Shown: positions 52,548 through 61,199 of the stretch, piece after piece
Position numbering within the stretch: the stretch's first letter is position 1
Layout of the letters: each line of letters starts with the position of its first letter
Assembly (NCBI RefSeq): GCF_001421015.2
Contig: NZ_CP013023.1
Span: 3,217,501 to 3,281,500, forward strand
Reading direction: 5' to 3'
From: Paenibacillus bovis
GTDB lineage: Bacteria; Bacillota; Bacilli; Paenibacillales; Paenibacillaceae
Length of the DNA: 64,000 nt
The notes under the pieces: generated by a model
Told to the model about the DNA's origin: nothing
Databases searched by the model: none
Seen by the model: the letters and a program-made list of their open reading frames with translations, nothing else
Program-made: the position numbers and the translations under genes

Positions 52548-53159
52548 ATGATTAAGATCGTCATTGCTGAAGATCAACGCATGCTGCTCGGCGCACTCGC
52601 TTCTCTGCTGGATCTGGAAGATGATATTACTGTCATCGGCAAAGCAACGAATGGGGAAGAGGCCGTTCAGCTGGTACACCGTCTGCAGCCGGATATCTGT
52701 ATCATGGACATCGAGATGCCTGCCAAAAGCGGTCTCGATGCCGCAGAAGAACTTAAAAACACCAGCAATTGCAAAGTTATTATTCTCACGACCTTTGCCC
52801 GAACCGGATATTTTGAACGAGCGCTCAAAGCAGACATACAGGGATATCTGCTCAAGGACAGCCCTATTGAAGAATTGGCTCATACGATTCGCATGGTTAT
52901 GGCCGGTCGCAAAATCTATGCTTCCGAGCTGATTGACGATGGTTATCATGGCGAGAAAAATCCGCTGACCGAACGGGAAAAAGCCGTACTGGAACTTATT
53001 GCAGACGGCAAAAATACCAAAGAAATATCGAACGAACTTTTTATTACAACCGGCACGGTGCGCAATTATGTGTCGATTATTATGGACAAACTTAATGTGA
53101 GCAATCGGATCGAAGCAATCAAGCATTTCAAGGAAAAAGGCTGGTTCAAATCACAGTGA
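52548..53159 (+). CDS. desR: Response regulator DesR
   Basis: 203-residue NarL/FixJ-type regulator. Receiver domain (about 1-120) with DxD-like AED, phospho-acceptor D54 in CIMDIEMP, and LLKDSP. The LuxR-type helix-turn-helix (about 135-195) has LTEREKAVLELIADGKNTKE and TGTVRNYVSIIMDKLNV. ATG 52548 is preferred because GAAGGG is 7 bases before it; ATG 52542 is only one base behind the site. It should bind the palindrome upstream of des and switch on lipid desaturation. Strong terminators follow. Confidence 0.94.
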   Translation: MIKIVIAEDQRMLLGALASLLDLEDDITVIGKATNGEEAVQLVHRLQPDICIMDIEMPAKSGLDAAEELKNTSNCKVIILTTFARTGYFERALKADIQGYLLKDSPIEELAHTIRMVMAGRKIYASELIDDGYHGEKNPLTEREKAVLELIADGKNTKEISNELFITTGTVRNYVSIIMDKLNVSNRIEAIKHFKEKGWFKSQ

Positions 53160-53188
53160 ATTTCGCTACTGAAATTCACTGTTTTTTT
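53154..53188 (+). terminator. Terminator of the des operon
   Basis: CAGTGAATTTC pairs with GAAATTCACTG, loop GCTACT, then seven T. The left arm contains the desR stop codon. Confidence 0.93.
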
Positions 53189-53275
53189 GCGGTAATATAG
53201 GATCGGTTTGGCGATGATAGAGTCTTTAGCTGGATAAAGACACTGTGAATTTTTATTTCTCCTATAGCTGGACAG

Positions 53276-53320
53276 AAAAAAGCTGCAGATACAGGACTCG
53301 ACCTGATCTGCAGCTTTTTG
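53276..53320. terminator. Second, bidirectional terminator
   Basis: AAAAAGCTGCAGAT-CAGG pairs with CCTG-ATCTGCAGCTTTTT (one bulged A). It lies between the convergent des operon and the quinone oxidoreductase gene. Confidence 0.87.
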
Positions 53321-53395
53321 GTGATCTTCTTTTTGGTAATCCTCTATTTAATAATCATTCTGTGTTTGGCTAATTCATTTTTTCGGGAGCAAGTC

Positions 53396-54376
53396 TTATT
53401 CGACTACCTTGAGAATAATTTTGCCGATATTGCGATTGGCTTCCATATGCTGCTGGGCTTCCATGGCCTGCGCCAGCGGGAATACAGTATCAACAATAGG
53501 CTGGATTTCTCCTTTTTCCATATGAGGGAACACATCGCGCATAAAATCAGCGGTCAAGCGGGCTTTATATTCGTCGCTTCTTGGCGTGAGAAGAGTACCG
53601 GTGAGCTGAACGCATTTGGACATCAGTGCGAACAGATTGACCTGCTCTACCTGAATGCCGCCCAGAATGCCGATCAATACCCAGCGGCCTTCTTTTTTGA
53701 TACTAGCGAGGTTTTTGTCCCAGTAATCGGCGCCGACAAAGTCGAGAATCAGATCTACCCCTTGTCCACCTGTCGCCTGAAGCACTTCTTCTTCAAAAGA
53801 TTGCTGTTTGTAATTGATCAGCACATCCGCACCCAGATCGCGGCAGAAGTCCAGCTTTTCCTGGGAGCCCGCTGTTACGATTACCTGGGCATTACTGAGT
53901 TTTTTGGCGAGCTGGATCGCTGCTGTACCGACACCGCTGGCGCCTGCATGGATAAGGACCGATTCGCCTGGCTGTAGACGTCCGATCCAGTACAGCGTCT
54001 GGTATGCGGTCAGGAATACTTCCGGTACTGCTACCGCCTGTTCAAATGTATACGTAGAAGGAACCTTTATCGCCCGGTCTGCCGGCATTACCGCATATTC
54101 GGCATAACCTCCGCCATTGACCAGACCCATCACCCGATCGCCGGGGCTATATTGCGATTCTCCTTCAACCTTTTCTACTACACCGGCGATCTCGACACCA
54201 AGGATCGGATTGGTTGCATAGCCGGACTTGCCTTCACGAGTCACAATATCAGTACGGTTAATTGCTGCGGCATGAACCTTGACCAGCAGCTCACCGGGAG
54301 CAGGTACAGGAGCAGGGAGGTCCGTAAGCTTCAGCCCGTTGGCATTTTCCTGTTGTTCGACAATAATGGCTTTCAT
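53396..54376 (-). CDS. NADPH-dependent quinone oxidoreductase-like MDR protein
   Basis: 326-residue medium-chain dehydrogenase/reductase without zinc ligands, of the quinone oxidoreductase/PIG3 type. Catalytic fold N-terminal: VKVHAAAINRTDIVTREG, GVEIAGVVEKVEG and GDRVMGLVNGGGYAEYAVM. The Rossmann fold has LIHAGASGVGTAAIQLAK (GASGVG nucleotide loop) and VIVTAGSQEKLDFC. AAAGGAG precedes ATG 54376 at 9 bases. It would reduce quinones or enones with NADPH. It stands alone between terminators and is not obviously linked to the neighbouring regulator. Confidence 0.92.
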   Translation of the reverse strand: MKAIIVEQQENANGLKLTDLPAPVPAPGELLVKVHAAAINRTDIVTREGKSGYATNPILGVEIAGVVEKVEGESQYSPGDRVMGLVNGGGYAEYAVMPADRAIKVPSTYTFEQAVAVPEVFLTAYQTLYWIGRLQPGESVLIHAGASGVGTAAIQLAKKLSNAQVIVTAGSQEKLDFCRDLGADVLINYKQQSFEEEVLQATGGQGVDLILDFVGADYWDKNLASIKKEGRWVLIGILGGIQVEQVNLFALMSKCVQLTGTLLTPRSDEYKARLTADFMRDVFPHMEKGEIQPIVDTVFPLAQAMEAQQHMEANRNIGKIILKVVE

Positions 54377-54512
54377 ATCAGTACACTCCTTTATTTTCGC
54401 GAAATAGATAGTACAACAATTAATTTTACACTATTTACTTGATAAATGATATATCTTGCGCCTGTAGGGATAATTGCTCAAACACGATAATCATTATATA
54501 CACAGATCCCGG

Positions 54513-55907
54513 CTATTTTATCCATGCCTGTTGTAACAGTTGAACACCGGTGACGATCTGCTCTGTAGTTAGATTGCTGAACCCAAGCTGAACGGTGGGC
54601 CTTCGTTCGATAACTGAAGAGGAATAATAACGATTCGTCGGATATACCTTTACGCCATGATACAGTGCCTGATCGATCAGCTCTTCTTCACTACAGGACT
54701 GTTGCACCTCCACGAGAAGATACAACCCCGAATGAGCGCCGATAATCCGAATCTCTGTACCAAATGATTCCTGCAGTGCTGTGACGAGCACATGCATTTT
54801 GCGGCGATAGATTGCTCGCATTCTACGTATATGAGCGCTCCAGTATCCTTGCTCCATAAAGGAAGCCATCGTCTGCTGATGAAGAACCGACGCGGATTGC
54901 TCCACAAAGCTAAACATCTGTCTGTACTGCTCCATCAGGGCAGGAGGCAGCAGCATATAACTTAATCGAATCGACGGCAGGAATCCTTTGGAAAAGGTAC
55001 CCAGATAGATGACGGCTGCATCCTGCTGAAGGGAAGCAAGAGCAGGAATAGGTTGATGCCGGTAACGAAATTCACTGTCGTAATCATCTTCGATAATATA
55101 ACCTTGCCGTTCCTCGGCCCACTTCAACAGCTGATAACGTTCTGCTGCCGGCAGTATGGCTCCGGTAGGAAACTGATGGGAAGGAGTAACATAGGCGATT
55201 CGGGATAGACTTTGCTTGAGCTGCGAGATATCTATTCCTTTGGACGTTAACGGGATCGGTTCTGTCTGCAAATCCTGCATATGAAAAATCGTACGTGCCC
55301 CGTCATAGCCGGGATCTTCTACAGCCAGGGAGTGATAGCCATTCCTCTTCAGCAGGATGGAAAGCTGGAGAAGCAGCTGCTGCGTACCGCTGCCTATAAT
55401 TACCTGATCCATCGAGGTGCGAATGCCCCGGGATTGCAGCAGATAGAGAGCAATTTGCTGTCTCAGTTCAGGTTCTCCCTGATAATGCCCATAAGTATAG
55501 ATGTGTGCTTGCTGCAGCACGTAGTTGGCACAATTTCGCCATTTTTTCACGGGAAATACCTGACCATCCACGCTGCCAATCCGAAAGTCGATCAGTACGT
55601 TGGATTTCACTAACGCTGGTATGTCTACCGGAGAGAATGTTCTGTCGATAGGAGATAAAGGTTCCTCGACAGGCTCTACATAGTATCCTTTTTTGGGCTC
55701 GCTGCGGATATATCCTTCTGCCAGCAGTTGTTCATAAGCATTAAGTGTGGTGTTACGACTAACTCCCAACTGCTGGGCCAACTGACGGATCGAAGGCAGA
55801 GCGGTATGTTTCTCTAGTTGTCCTTCTTCAATCAGCGAGCGGATAAAGTGATAGATCTGTATGTATTTGGAGCGGGTATGATCAAGGTGAATCAATAGTT
55901 CGTTCAT
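54513..55907 (-). CDS. MocR/PdxR-type GntR regulator with aminotransferase domain
   Basis: 464 residues. N-terminal GntR winged helix (about 1-75: YIQIYHFIRSLIEEGQLEKH, LPSIRQLAQQLGVSRNTTLNAYEQL) joined to a fold-type I aminotransferase domain (about 110-464). The PLP lysine is in YLGTFSKGFLPSIRLSY, with EDDYDSEFRY and SGTQQLLLQL as PLP contacts. MocR proteins use PLP or an aldimine as effector and often regulate a divergent gene, here a GNAT acetyltransferase. ATG 55907 follows AGAAGG; the frame extends upstream to 55973 without a site. GabR- or PdxR-type function cannot be separated. Confidence 0.92.
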   Translation of the reverse strand: MNELLIHLDHTRSKYIQIYHFIRSLIEEGQLEKHTALPSIRQLAQQLGVSRNTTLNAYEQLLAEGYIRSEPKKGYYVEPVEEPLSPIDRTFSPVDIPALVKSNVLIDFRIGSVDGQVFPVKKWRNCANYVLQQAHIYTYGHYQGEPELRQQIALYLLQSRGIRTSMDQVIIGSGTQQLLLQLSILLKRNGYHSLAVEDPGYDGARTIFHMQDLQTEPIPLTSKGIDISQLKQSLSRIAYVTPSHQFPTGAILPAAERYQLLKWAEERQGYIIEDDYDSEFRYRHQPIPALASLQQDAAVIYLGTFSKGFLPSIRLSYMLLPPALMEQYRQMFSFVEQSASVLHQQTMASFMEQGYWSAHIRRMRAIYRRKMHVLVTALQESFGTEIRIIGAHSGLYLLVEVQQSCSEEELIDQALYHGVKVYPTNRYYSSSVIERRPTVQLGFSNLTTEQIVTGVQLLQQAWIK

Positions 55908-56042
55908 GGTCACAGCCTTCTTTCTTTGGCAGTTATTTAGGCTTCTACTATTCAAGCTTTTACCATCTGACATGCTTTATAGATCTATTTTGTACCTTTT
56001 ATTCATGTCAGAAATTATAAATACTATATAAGAAACCACATC

Positions 56043-56059
56043 GACTGTACAGAACAGTC
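56043..56059. promoter_or_regulatory. Candidate operator between the MocR and GNAT genes
   Basis: GACTGT-ACAGA-ACAGTC, a 6-bp-arm inverted repeat in the 213-base divergent gap. Its relation to the regulator is inferred from position only. Confidence 0.35.
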
Positions 56060-56120
56060 AGGCCATTTGCCAAACATATTGAATAATAAAAGGCTGAACC
56101 AGCCGGAAAAGGAGCGAATA

Positions 56121-56561
56121 ATGAATATTATAAAAGCGGATTTGCAGCATTTGGAGGATGTAACTTCCCTGTTTGATCAATACCGGGTATTTTATGGACA
56201 GGATAGCGACCGGGCAGCTTGCAGTGCATTTATTGAGGAGCGGATGACCAGAAAAGAGTCGATTATATTTATCGCATACGATGGAGAACAGGCAACCGCT
56301 TTTACCCAGCTGTACCCATCGTTTACTTCGATCGGTATTCGGCCTATTTATGTACTGAATGATTTGTTTGTCACACCAGAGTATCGGGGAAAAGGGGCAG
56401 GTCGTGCTCTGCTGGAGCATGCTTTTGCATTTGCCGGAACGATGGGAGCCACAAGGGTGATCCTGCAGACACATGTCGATAATCGCGCAGCCAAAGCATT
56501 ATATGAAAGTGCCGGTATGGAGTTGGATAGACAATATGACCATTATGTAAAAACGATCTAA
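56121..56561 (+). CDS. GNAT family N-acetyltransferase
   Basis: 146-residue acetyltransferase. Motifs: IIFIAYDGEQATAFTQLYPSF, YVLNDLFVTPEYRGKGAGRALLEHA with RGKGAGR as the acetyl-CoA loop, and VILQTHVDNRAAKALYESAGM, the usual NxxAxxLYExxGF helix. These features resemble small-molecule acetyltransferases (amine or amino acid). ATG 56121 lies 7 bases behind AAAAGGAG; the upstream frame from 56067 has no site. It is divergent from the MocR regulator and is its likely target. Confidence 0.9.
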   Translation: MNIIKADLQHLEDVTSLFDQYRVFYGQDSDRAACSAFIEERMTRKESIIFIAYDGEQATAFTQLYPSFTSIGIRPIYVLNDLFVTPEYRGKGAGRALLEHAFAFAGTMGATRVILQTHVDNRAAKALYESAGMELDRQYDHYVKTI

Positions 56562-56592
56562 AAGGATATAGGTCAATAAAAGTTGGAACAAT

Positions 56593-56634
56593 AAAAAGTC
56601 CGCTTCGACGATATAGCGAATGCGGACTTTTATT
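56593..56634 (+). terminator. Terminator of the GNAT gene
   Basis: AAAAAGTCCGC-TTCG pairs with CGAA-T-GCGGACTTTTA. It also faces the convergent alarmone synthetase gene. Confidence 0.88.
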
Positions 56635-56675
56635 GCAGCTTGTATGCAATGCACCATGGTGATCATGGATATTGC

Positions 56676-56705
56676 GATATTGATTATAGAGATATTGATT
56701 ATAGA
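56676..56705. repeat. 15-bp perfect tandem duplication
   Basis: GATATTGATTATAGA occurs twice back to back in AT-rich non-coding DNA between convergent genes. Confidence 0.9.
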
Positions 56706-56785
56706 AATAATATGGATCATGAACACTACATCATCCCTATCATGCATGAATAAATGGATGATGGTTCTCTGACGGCACAAGGCAA

Positions 56786-57523
56786 TTAAAGAGATGGATT
56801 AACCAGTCTCATCAGCGCTTCCGGAATGTTCAGCTGATTGTTATCTGTCAGCTTCTGAACCAGTTCATATTCCGGATCTGTTTTGTCAACCGATTTGATC
56901 GATTGGACTTCATGATGCAGCCGCTCCATTTTGTAATCCAGAGCGGTAGCGGAATCTGCAGCATCCTTGAGCTCTTTCAGCAGATGCTCCGGTACAGCAC
57001 CTTCATATTTGTAAAAGATTTTGTGTTCCAGACTTGCCCAGAAATCCATGGCGATTGTGCGGATCTGTACTTCCACATAGACATCTTCCTGCCGATCGGA
57101 CATAAATACAGGTACCTGAATAATCATATGCAGGCTGCGATAACCGTTGGACTTGGGGTTTCGGATGTAATCCTTGACTTCGATAACGCGGATGTCTGCC
57201 TGATTAGTCAGCATCTCGCATACCCGGTAAATATCCTCGGTAAAGGAGCAGGTGATACGCAGTCCGGCAATATCCCGGACAGTCTCCTTAATATCCGACA
57301 GACTTTGGGCATAGCCTTTGCGCTGCAGTTTTTTCATAATACTTTCGGGAGATTTGATCCGTGATTTGATATGCTCAATTGGGTTATATTCATGCAGTAC
57401 ATGAAATTCATCGTTCAGAATCTCGATTTTTGTAGTGAGTTCTTTTAGGGCGAATTCATACATCATCATAAAGCGTGTAATATTATTGCGTATTAACTTT
57501 AACTGTTCCAGCTGATTTTCCAT
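56786..57523 (-). CDS. Small alarmone synthetase, RelP/YwaC-like
   Basis: 245-residue cytosolic (p)ppGpp synthetase without hydrolase or regulatory domains. Conserved blocks: HEYNPIEHIKSRIKSPESI (ATP site), DIAGLRITCSFTEDIYRV, VKDYIRNPKSNGYRSLHMI (GTP site) and VEVQIRTIAMDFWASLEHKI with the catalytic Glu. The sequence is nearer to B. subtilis YwaC (SasA/RelP) than to YjbM from memory, with a longer N-terminus and C-terminus. ATG 57523 lies 6 bases behind AGGAG. Such enzymes are induced by cell-wall stress. It is divergent from the Ter/nuclease protein gene. Confidence 0.93.
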   Translation of the reverse strand: MENQLEQLKLIRNNITRFMMMYEFALKELTTKIEILNDEFHVLHEYNPIEHIKSRIKSPESIMKKLQRKGYAQSLSDIKETVRDIAGLRITCSFTEDIYRVCEMLTNQADIRVIEVKDYIRNPKSNGYRSLHMIIQVPVFMSDRQEDVYVEVQIRTIAMDFWASLEHKIFYKYEGAVPEHLLKELKDAADSATALDYKMERLHHEVQSIKSVDKTDPEYELVQKLTDNNQLNIPEALMRLVNPSL

Positions 57524-57596
57524 AATTCTCTCCTGTACTCGTAATAACATAAAACCTTATATACTTAGTATGCCTAAATAATAGTCAAAAAGAAAG

Positions 57597-57624
57597 TTTA
57601 CTAAACAAATAGAACCGCTATAAA
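57597..57624 (+). promoter_or_regulatory. Possible promoter of the Ter/nuclease gene
   Basis: TTTACT, 16-base spacer, TATAAA (continuing AAT). A start near 57631 would give a leader of about 150 bases that includes the hairpin at 57688-57731. Confidence 0.45.
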
Positions 57625-57687
57625 ATGAATATGGATAAATTTGTATTCCCCATCATTGCTTCAAGTGTTAAAATCTACCATATGAGG

Positions 57688-57731
57688 AGCGAATCTTTCT
57701 CTGTCGATCAGCAGAAAGATTCGCTTTTTTA
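57688..57731 (+). terminator. Terminator-like hairpin in the leader of the Ter/nuclease gene
   Basis: AGCGAATCTTTCT pairs perfectly with AGAAAGATTCGCT, then six T. No gene ends here, since the flanking genes diverge, so it is either an attenuator 52 bases before the start codon or the end of a short RNA. Confidence 0.75.
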
Positions 57732-57783
57732 TTGATGAACAGTATCATACAGAGGCATAAAAAGAGAATAAAGGGGTCATGTC

Positions 57784-59793
57784 ATGAGTTCCGTCCGTAA
57801 TTACAGAGCATCGTACCAATCCTATCTAACTCGCCAGGATGTCGATGGAGCCAAAATCAAGTACATTTTTATTATCAACACAATGGAAAGTCTGCAGCGA
57901 TATATGAAACGCAACAATATGCAGACCGTATTCAACAAATTCTCACCGCTGTCCATGTATGGAGATATTCAGGTACTGGCACAGCTGGGCGGAGAATTTT
58001 ACCGTTTACCGGAATTTAACGAGAAAAGTGCACCTAAATATACCAAAAACAATATCTATGGACAGGACGCATCTGCGAATGAAAAGGTCGATTTGTTCTC
58101 TGATCTGTTCCATACGAGCGAGCTGACTCATATTATCTGGTTTACCGATGAAGAGATTACGCCCTATGTATCGGTTATTCAATCGATGCATGCGCCGCAT
58201 CTGTTCTGGAACTTTGTATCTATCAAAGGCTATCCGCTGCGCTGCGAAGGTACACTGCCCAAAAATATAAACCTTACCCATGCTCCCAAAATATCCAGTC
58301 TGGCTACATCTGTATTGTATCGAAAAGTACTAAATCGGTTCTCCCAATATGTCAATAAAACCGATCTGCCTCTGAGCGGGCGGGTACGTATCAGCCGGAC
58401 CGAAGATCTGTCAGGCTCTGTTTCTATTATCAAAGGTGCCAAATTACCTGTAGAGCAGATGAATATCAAAATCGGCGTCGGCTGGAAAACGTTTGGAGAA
58501 GAGTGTCTCAGCACTGCGATGCTGCTAACCAATGACAAGCTGCTGGATGCAGAAAATATTACTTTTTTCGGTAATAAATCTACAATCGGCATGACGCATA
58601 TTGACAGCAGGGAGCTGCCGACAGAGGACATGGAGCAGTATATGATTAATCTATCTGCTATTGAACAGGCCAGCCAGGACAAAGTGCTGTTTACCCTGGT
58701 GATGCCAGGTGGAGCGCCGGAGCAGCTGTATATCCGCATGCTGACCTACGATAACCGGGAGATTCTTCGTTATTCTATAGACATGAGCGTCTGCCAGGAG
58801 AACACCGCGCTGGAGCTGGGCGCGCTCTATATGTACAAAGGAGAATGGCGGTTCCATGCGATCGGTAATGGCTATAATGCCGGTATGGAGAAAATCGGAG
58901 CACAGTACGGAATCAGTGATCTGACAGAGAGCTATGATTTCACTCCAGGTATTATCGAGGATATTGCACTGGATGGCAGATCATTTGAATATCATATGCA
59001 GGATCTGTTTACCAAACTCGGATATGAAGTTGACATGCCGACCAGTGATCCGTATGCTCCGGATTATGGGGTAGACCTCATTATTACCAAAGCAGGCATT
59101 CGGACAGCGGTACAGCTCAAATGCTTTAACAATGTAGTGCCGATCAAGGCGATTCAGGAAGTGTATGCAGGTGCACAGATGTATAACTGCACACGATACA
59201 TGGTAGTAGCTACCAATTACTTTAGCCGTGCAGCTCTCCAGCTGGCTGAACAGCTGCAGGTGGAAATCTGGGATAAAACGCAGCTAAAAAAGATCGAGGA
59301 TCGTCTTCGTTCGCGTATTGGTGTCTCGCCGAATCATGAGCTGAAGCTCAAGCTGTCCAAACAGGAATCCGAGGATGAGATTGATATCGATATCTCTGCC
59401 TTTCTCGTGGACGAGCATGACCGGTGTCTGGGAGATGATGATCTGGTCTTCTACAATCAACCCGAGCATGCCAGTGGATGTATACGTCTTATTAATGATA
59501 CAACATGGGAAAAGCTGATGTATCTGAATCTGTCACTCCTGCCGGATCACTGTCAGCGGATCATTATTATCGGTTCTCTGGATGCCTACAAACAGCGGGT
59601 CGAGCTGATTATCGATAATGAGCTGGATCTGTACCATACATTTGAATATATGCCTAGTGCCGTATGTGATACGCTGGTGCTGGGTCAATTCCGCAAAATT
59701 GATGGAGAGTGGGCTTTTACAACCTCTGACAAGTATTTTGTGGGTGGCTTGGAAGAAGCCTGCAAAATGTACGGACTGGTTGTAGAAGAATAG
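57784..59793 (+). CDS. Ter-type stress protein: vWA-like, TerD, Mrr-like nuclease, TerD
   Basis: 669 residues, no signal peptide or membrane helix. Residues about 22-150 resemble the TerF-type von Willebrand A fold (YIFIINTMESLQRYM, HIIWFTDEE, FWNFVSIKG) but without a metal-binding DxSxS. Residues about 210-376 form a TerD domain (KIGVGWKTF, LELGALYMYKGEWRFHAIGNGY) whose calcium-site acids are lost (ECLSTAMLL). Residues about 397-505 look like an Mrr-type restriction-endonuclease fold: GRSFEYHMQDLFTKLGY, PDYGVDLI (D427, D431) and QLK (Q444, K446). Residues about 515-669 are a second TerD with acids kept (DEIDIDISAFLVDEHDRCL, GDDDLVFYN). It is probably a calcium-responsive, DNA-acting stress protein, by inference. 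The gene has no ter neighbours. Confidence 0.82.
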   Translation: MSSVRNYRASYQSYLTRQDVDGAKIKYIFIINTMESLQRYMKRNNMQTVFNKFSPLSMYGDIQVLAQLGGEFYRLPEFNEKSAPKYTKNNIYGQDASANEKVDLFSDLFHTSELTHIIWFTDEEITPYVSVIQSMHAPHLFWNFVSIKGYPLRCEGTLPKNINLTHAPKISSLATSVLYRKVLNRFSQYVNKTDLPLSGRVRISRTEDLSGSVSIIKGAKLPVEQMNIKIGVGWKTFGEECLSTAMLLTNDKLLDAENITFFGNKSTIGMTHIDSRELPTEDMEQYMINLSAIEQASQDKVLFTLVMPGGAPEQLYIRMLTYDNREILRYSIDMSVCQENTALELGALYMYKGEWRFHAIGNGYNAGMEKIGAQYGISDLTESYDFTPGIIEDIALDGRSFEYHMQDLFTKLGYEVDMPTSDPYAPDYGVDLIITKAGIRTAVQLKCFNNVVPIKAIQEVYAGAQMYNCTRYMVVATNYFSRAALQLAEQLQVEIWDKTQLKKIEDRLRSRIGVSPNHELKLKLSKQESEDEIDIDISAFLVDEHDRCLGDDDLVFYNQPEHASGCIRLINDTTWEKLMYLNLSLLPDHCQRIIIIGSLDAYKQRVELIIDNELDLYHTFEYMPSAVCDTLVLGQFRKIDGEWAFTTSDKYFVGGLEEACKMYGLVVEE

Positions 59794-59830
59794 AGGACTT
59801 CCCTAGCAAGCAGATGTAAATAAACCGAAT

Positions 59831-59868
59831 AAAAAAGCTGCCGGGTTCAATTCCGGCAGCTTTTTTTT
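59831..59868 (+). terminator. Terminator of the Ter/nuclease gene
   Basis: AAAAAAGCTGCCGG pairs with CCGGCAGCTTTTTT, loop GTTCAATT, eight T. Confidence 0.95.
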
Positions 59869-60143
59869 GCTTCTGATATGTGGTGAGAGGAGAGAGAAGA
59901 TGATTTGACATGTAACCCGTTTCAACGATTAAAGTGAGAAGTAGATCCACTCACAATAAGAGCAGAGCATTTCCAGTAAGTGCAAAGTACTTCCAGTACG
60001 AATAGAGTACTCACCAATAGGGTAGAAAGCTGTTCTTATAGCTGTTCTCGGCGATGTGCTATTTAATAAACACAGTCCTATTGTTCGTTAACTGGGCAGA
60101 GAAAAGGCGCGAATATATTTCAAAATCAGGGAGCTGGTAACTT
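59869..60143 (+). promoter_or_regulatory. Upstream region of the Cof-type phosphatase gene
   Basis: A perfect -35 TTGACA (59905-59910) is followed after 17 bases by ATTAAA, a poor -10. The leader contains repeated AGTACTTCCAGTA/GAGTACT-like pieces (59970-60015) of unknown meaning. No gene. Confidence 0.4.
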
Positions 60144-61004
60144 ATGAATAATACGGATCGTAAAATTGTATTTATCGATATTGACGGTACGCTGGTCGAT
60201 GATAATGGGCATGTACCCGAATCCGCTGCATTAGCCTGCAGACAAGCCCGGGAGAATAATCATCTGCTGTTTCTCTGTACAGGAAGATCCAAGGCGGAAA
60301 TCTATGATTCGATCTGGGATATCGGTTTTGATGGATTGATTGGAGCAGGCGGGGGATATGTAGAGATTGAAAATGAAGTGCTATACCACAAAAAGGTACA
60401 ACCGGAAGATGTACGTCATATGGTGGATTTTTTTGACCGGCATGGTATCCAGTTTTATCTGGAATCCAATGCCGCGCTGTATGCGAGTGCCGGTCTCAGA
60501 CCTCAGCTGGAACAGCTGATCTATGGAGATGTTCAGAATGACCCTGCCGCCAGGCAGCGTATGGAACAGATGCCGCATCCGTTTATTGCCGGGCTCACCT
60601 ACGGCGAATCCAATCTATATAAGGACGATGTTAACAAGGTATGTTTTCTGGATAGCCCATTGCCATTCGAACAGATCCGTGAAGAGTTCGAAGGTAAATT
60701 CGAAGTGATCCAATGTACAGTGCCTATGTTTGGCCCAAATAGCGGAGAGCTGATGATTCCCGGTATACATAAAGCGATAGCTATCGCCGATCTGCTGGAT
60801 CATCTGCAATTGTCCCGTGAACAGACTATAGCTATCGGGGATGGAATGAACGATGCCGAGATGCTGGAATACTGCGCAATTGGAATTGCCATGGGTAATG
60901 CGAGACCCGGGTTACTGGAGATCGCAGACGATATTACCGATACACTCGAGCAGGATGGATTATATAAAAGCTTTGTTAAATACGGTTTGACCGACTGTAA
61001 ATAA
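60144..61004 (+). CDS. HAD superfamily phosphatase, Cof type (class IIB)
   Basis: 286-residue cytosolic phosphatase of sugar phosphates or cofactors. Motif I FIDIDGTLVDDNG (DxD nucleophile and acid), motif II FLCTGRSKAEI (Thr/Ser), the C2B cap (about 85-190), a lysine in GIHKAIAI, and motif IV AIGDGMNDAEMLEYCAIGIAMGNA. The arrangement and GDGMNDAEM are characteristic of the Cof/YidA/YkrA group. The start is ATG 60144, behind AGGGAG. The natural substrate cannot be named. It stands alone. Confidence 0.93.
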   Translation: MNNTDRKIVFIDIDGTLVDDNGHVPESAALACRQARENNHLLFLCTGRSKAEIYDSIWDIGFDGLIGAGGGYVEIENEVLYHKKVQPEDVRHMVDFFDRHGIQFYLESNAALYASAGLRPQLEQLIYGDVQNDPAARQRMEQMPHPFIAGLTYGESNLYKDDVNKVCFLDSPLPFEQIREEFEGKFEVIQCTVPMFGPNSGELMIPGIHKAIAIADLLDHLQLSREQTIAIGDGMNDAEMLEYCAIGIAMGNARPGLLEIADDITDTLEQDGLYKSFVKYGLTDCK

Positions 61005-61199
61005 TCCCTTCCTGTAAGGCAACAAAGTAAACGATAACGGGCGTTCATAAAATTGATCCTCTTCAAAGCTGTGGTAATCCTTTGTTATTGGGTAATAGTA
61101 AATAGATGGTACAAAATCATTTGTAGTATTAATTAATCACGCGCTACTAATTAAAACTATTATTCAGGACAATAATTCGCAGAAAACAGGAGGATCATT

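Noticed and set aside
53318..53977. 219-codon plus-strand frame opposite the quinone oxidoreductase gene
   Set aside because: It is a shadow of the minus-strand gene, whose family motifs are clear.
57625..57735. 36-codon frame running through the leader hairpin of the Ter/nuclease gene
   Set aside because: Its ATG adjoins the predicted -10 box and lacks a ribosome site, so a leader peptide is not supported.
61125..61160. TAGTA...TACTA inverted repeat before the flavoprotein gene
   Set aside because: Short arms with a 16-base AT-rich spacer; not distinguishable from chance without comparison.
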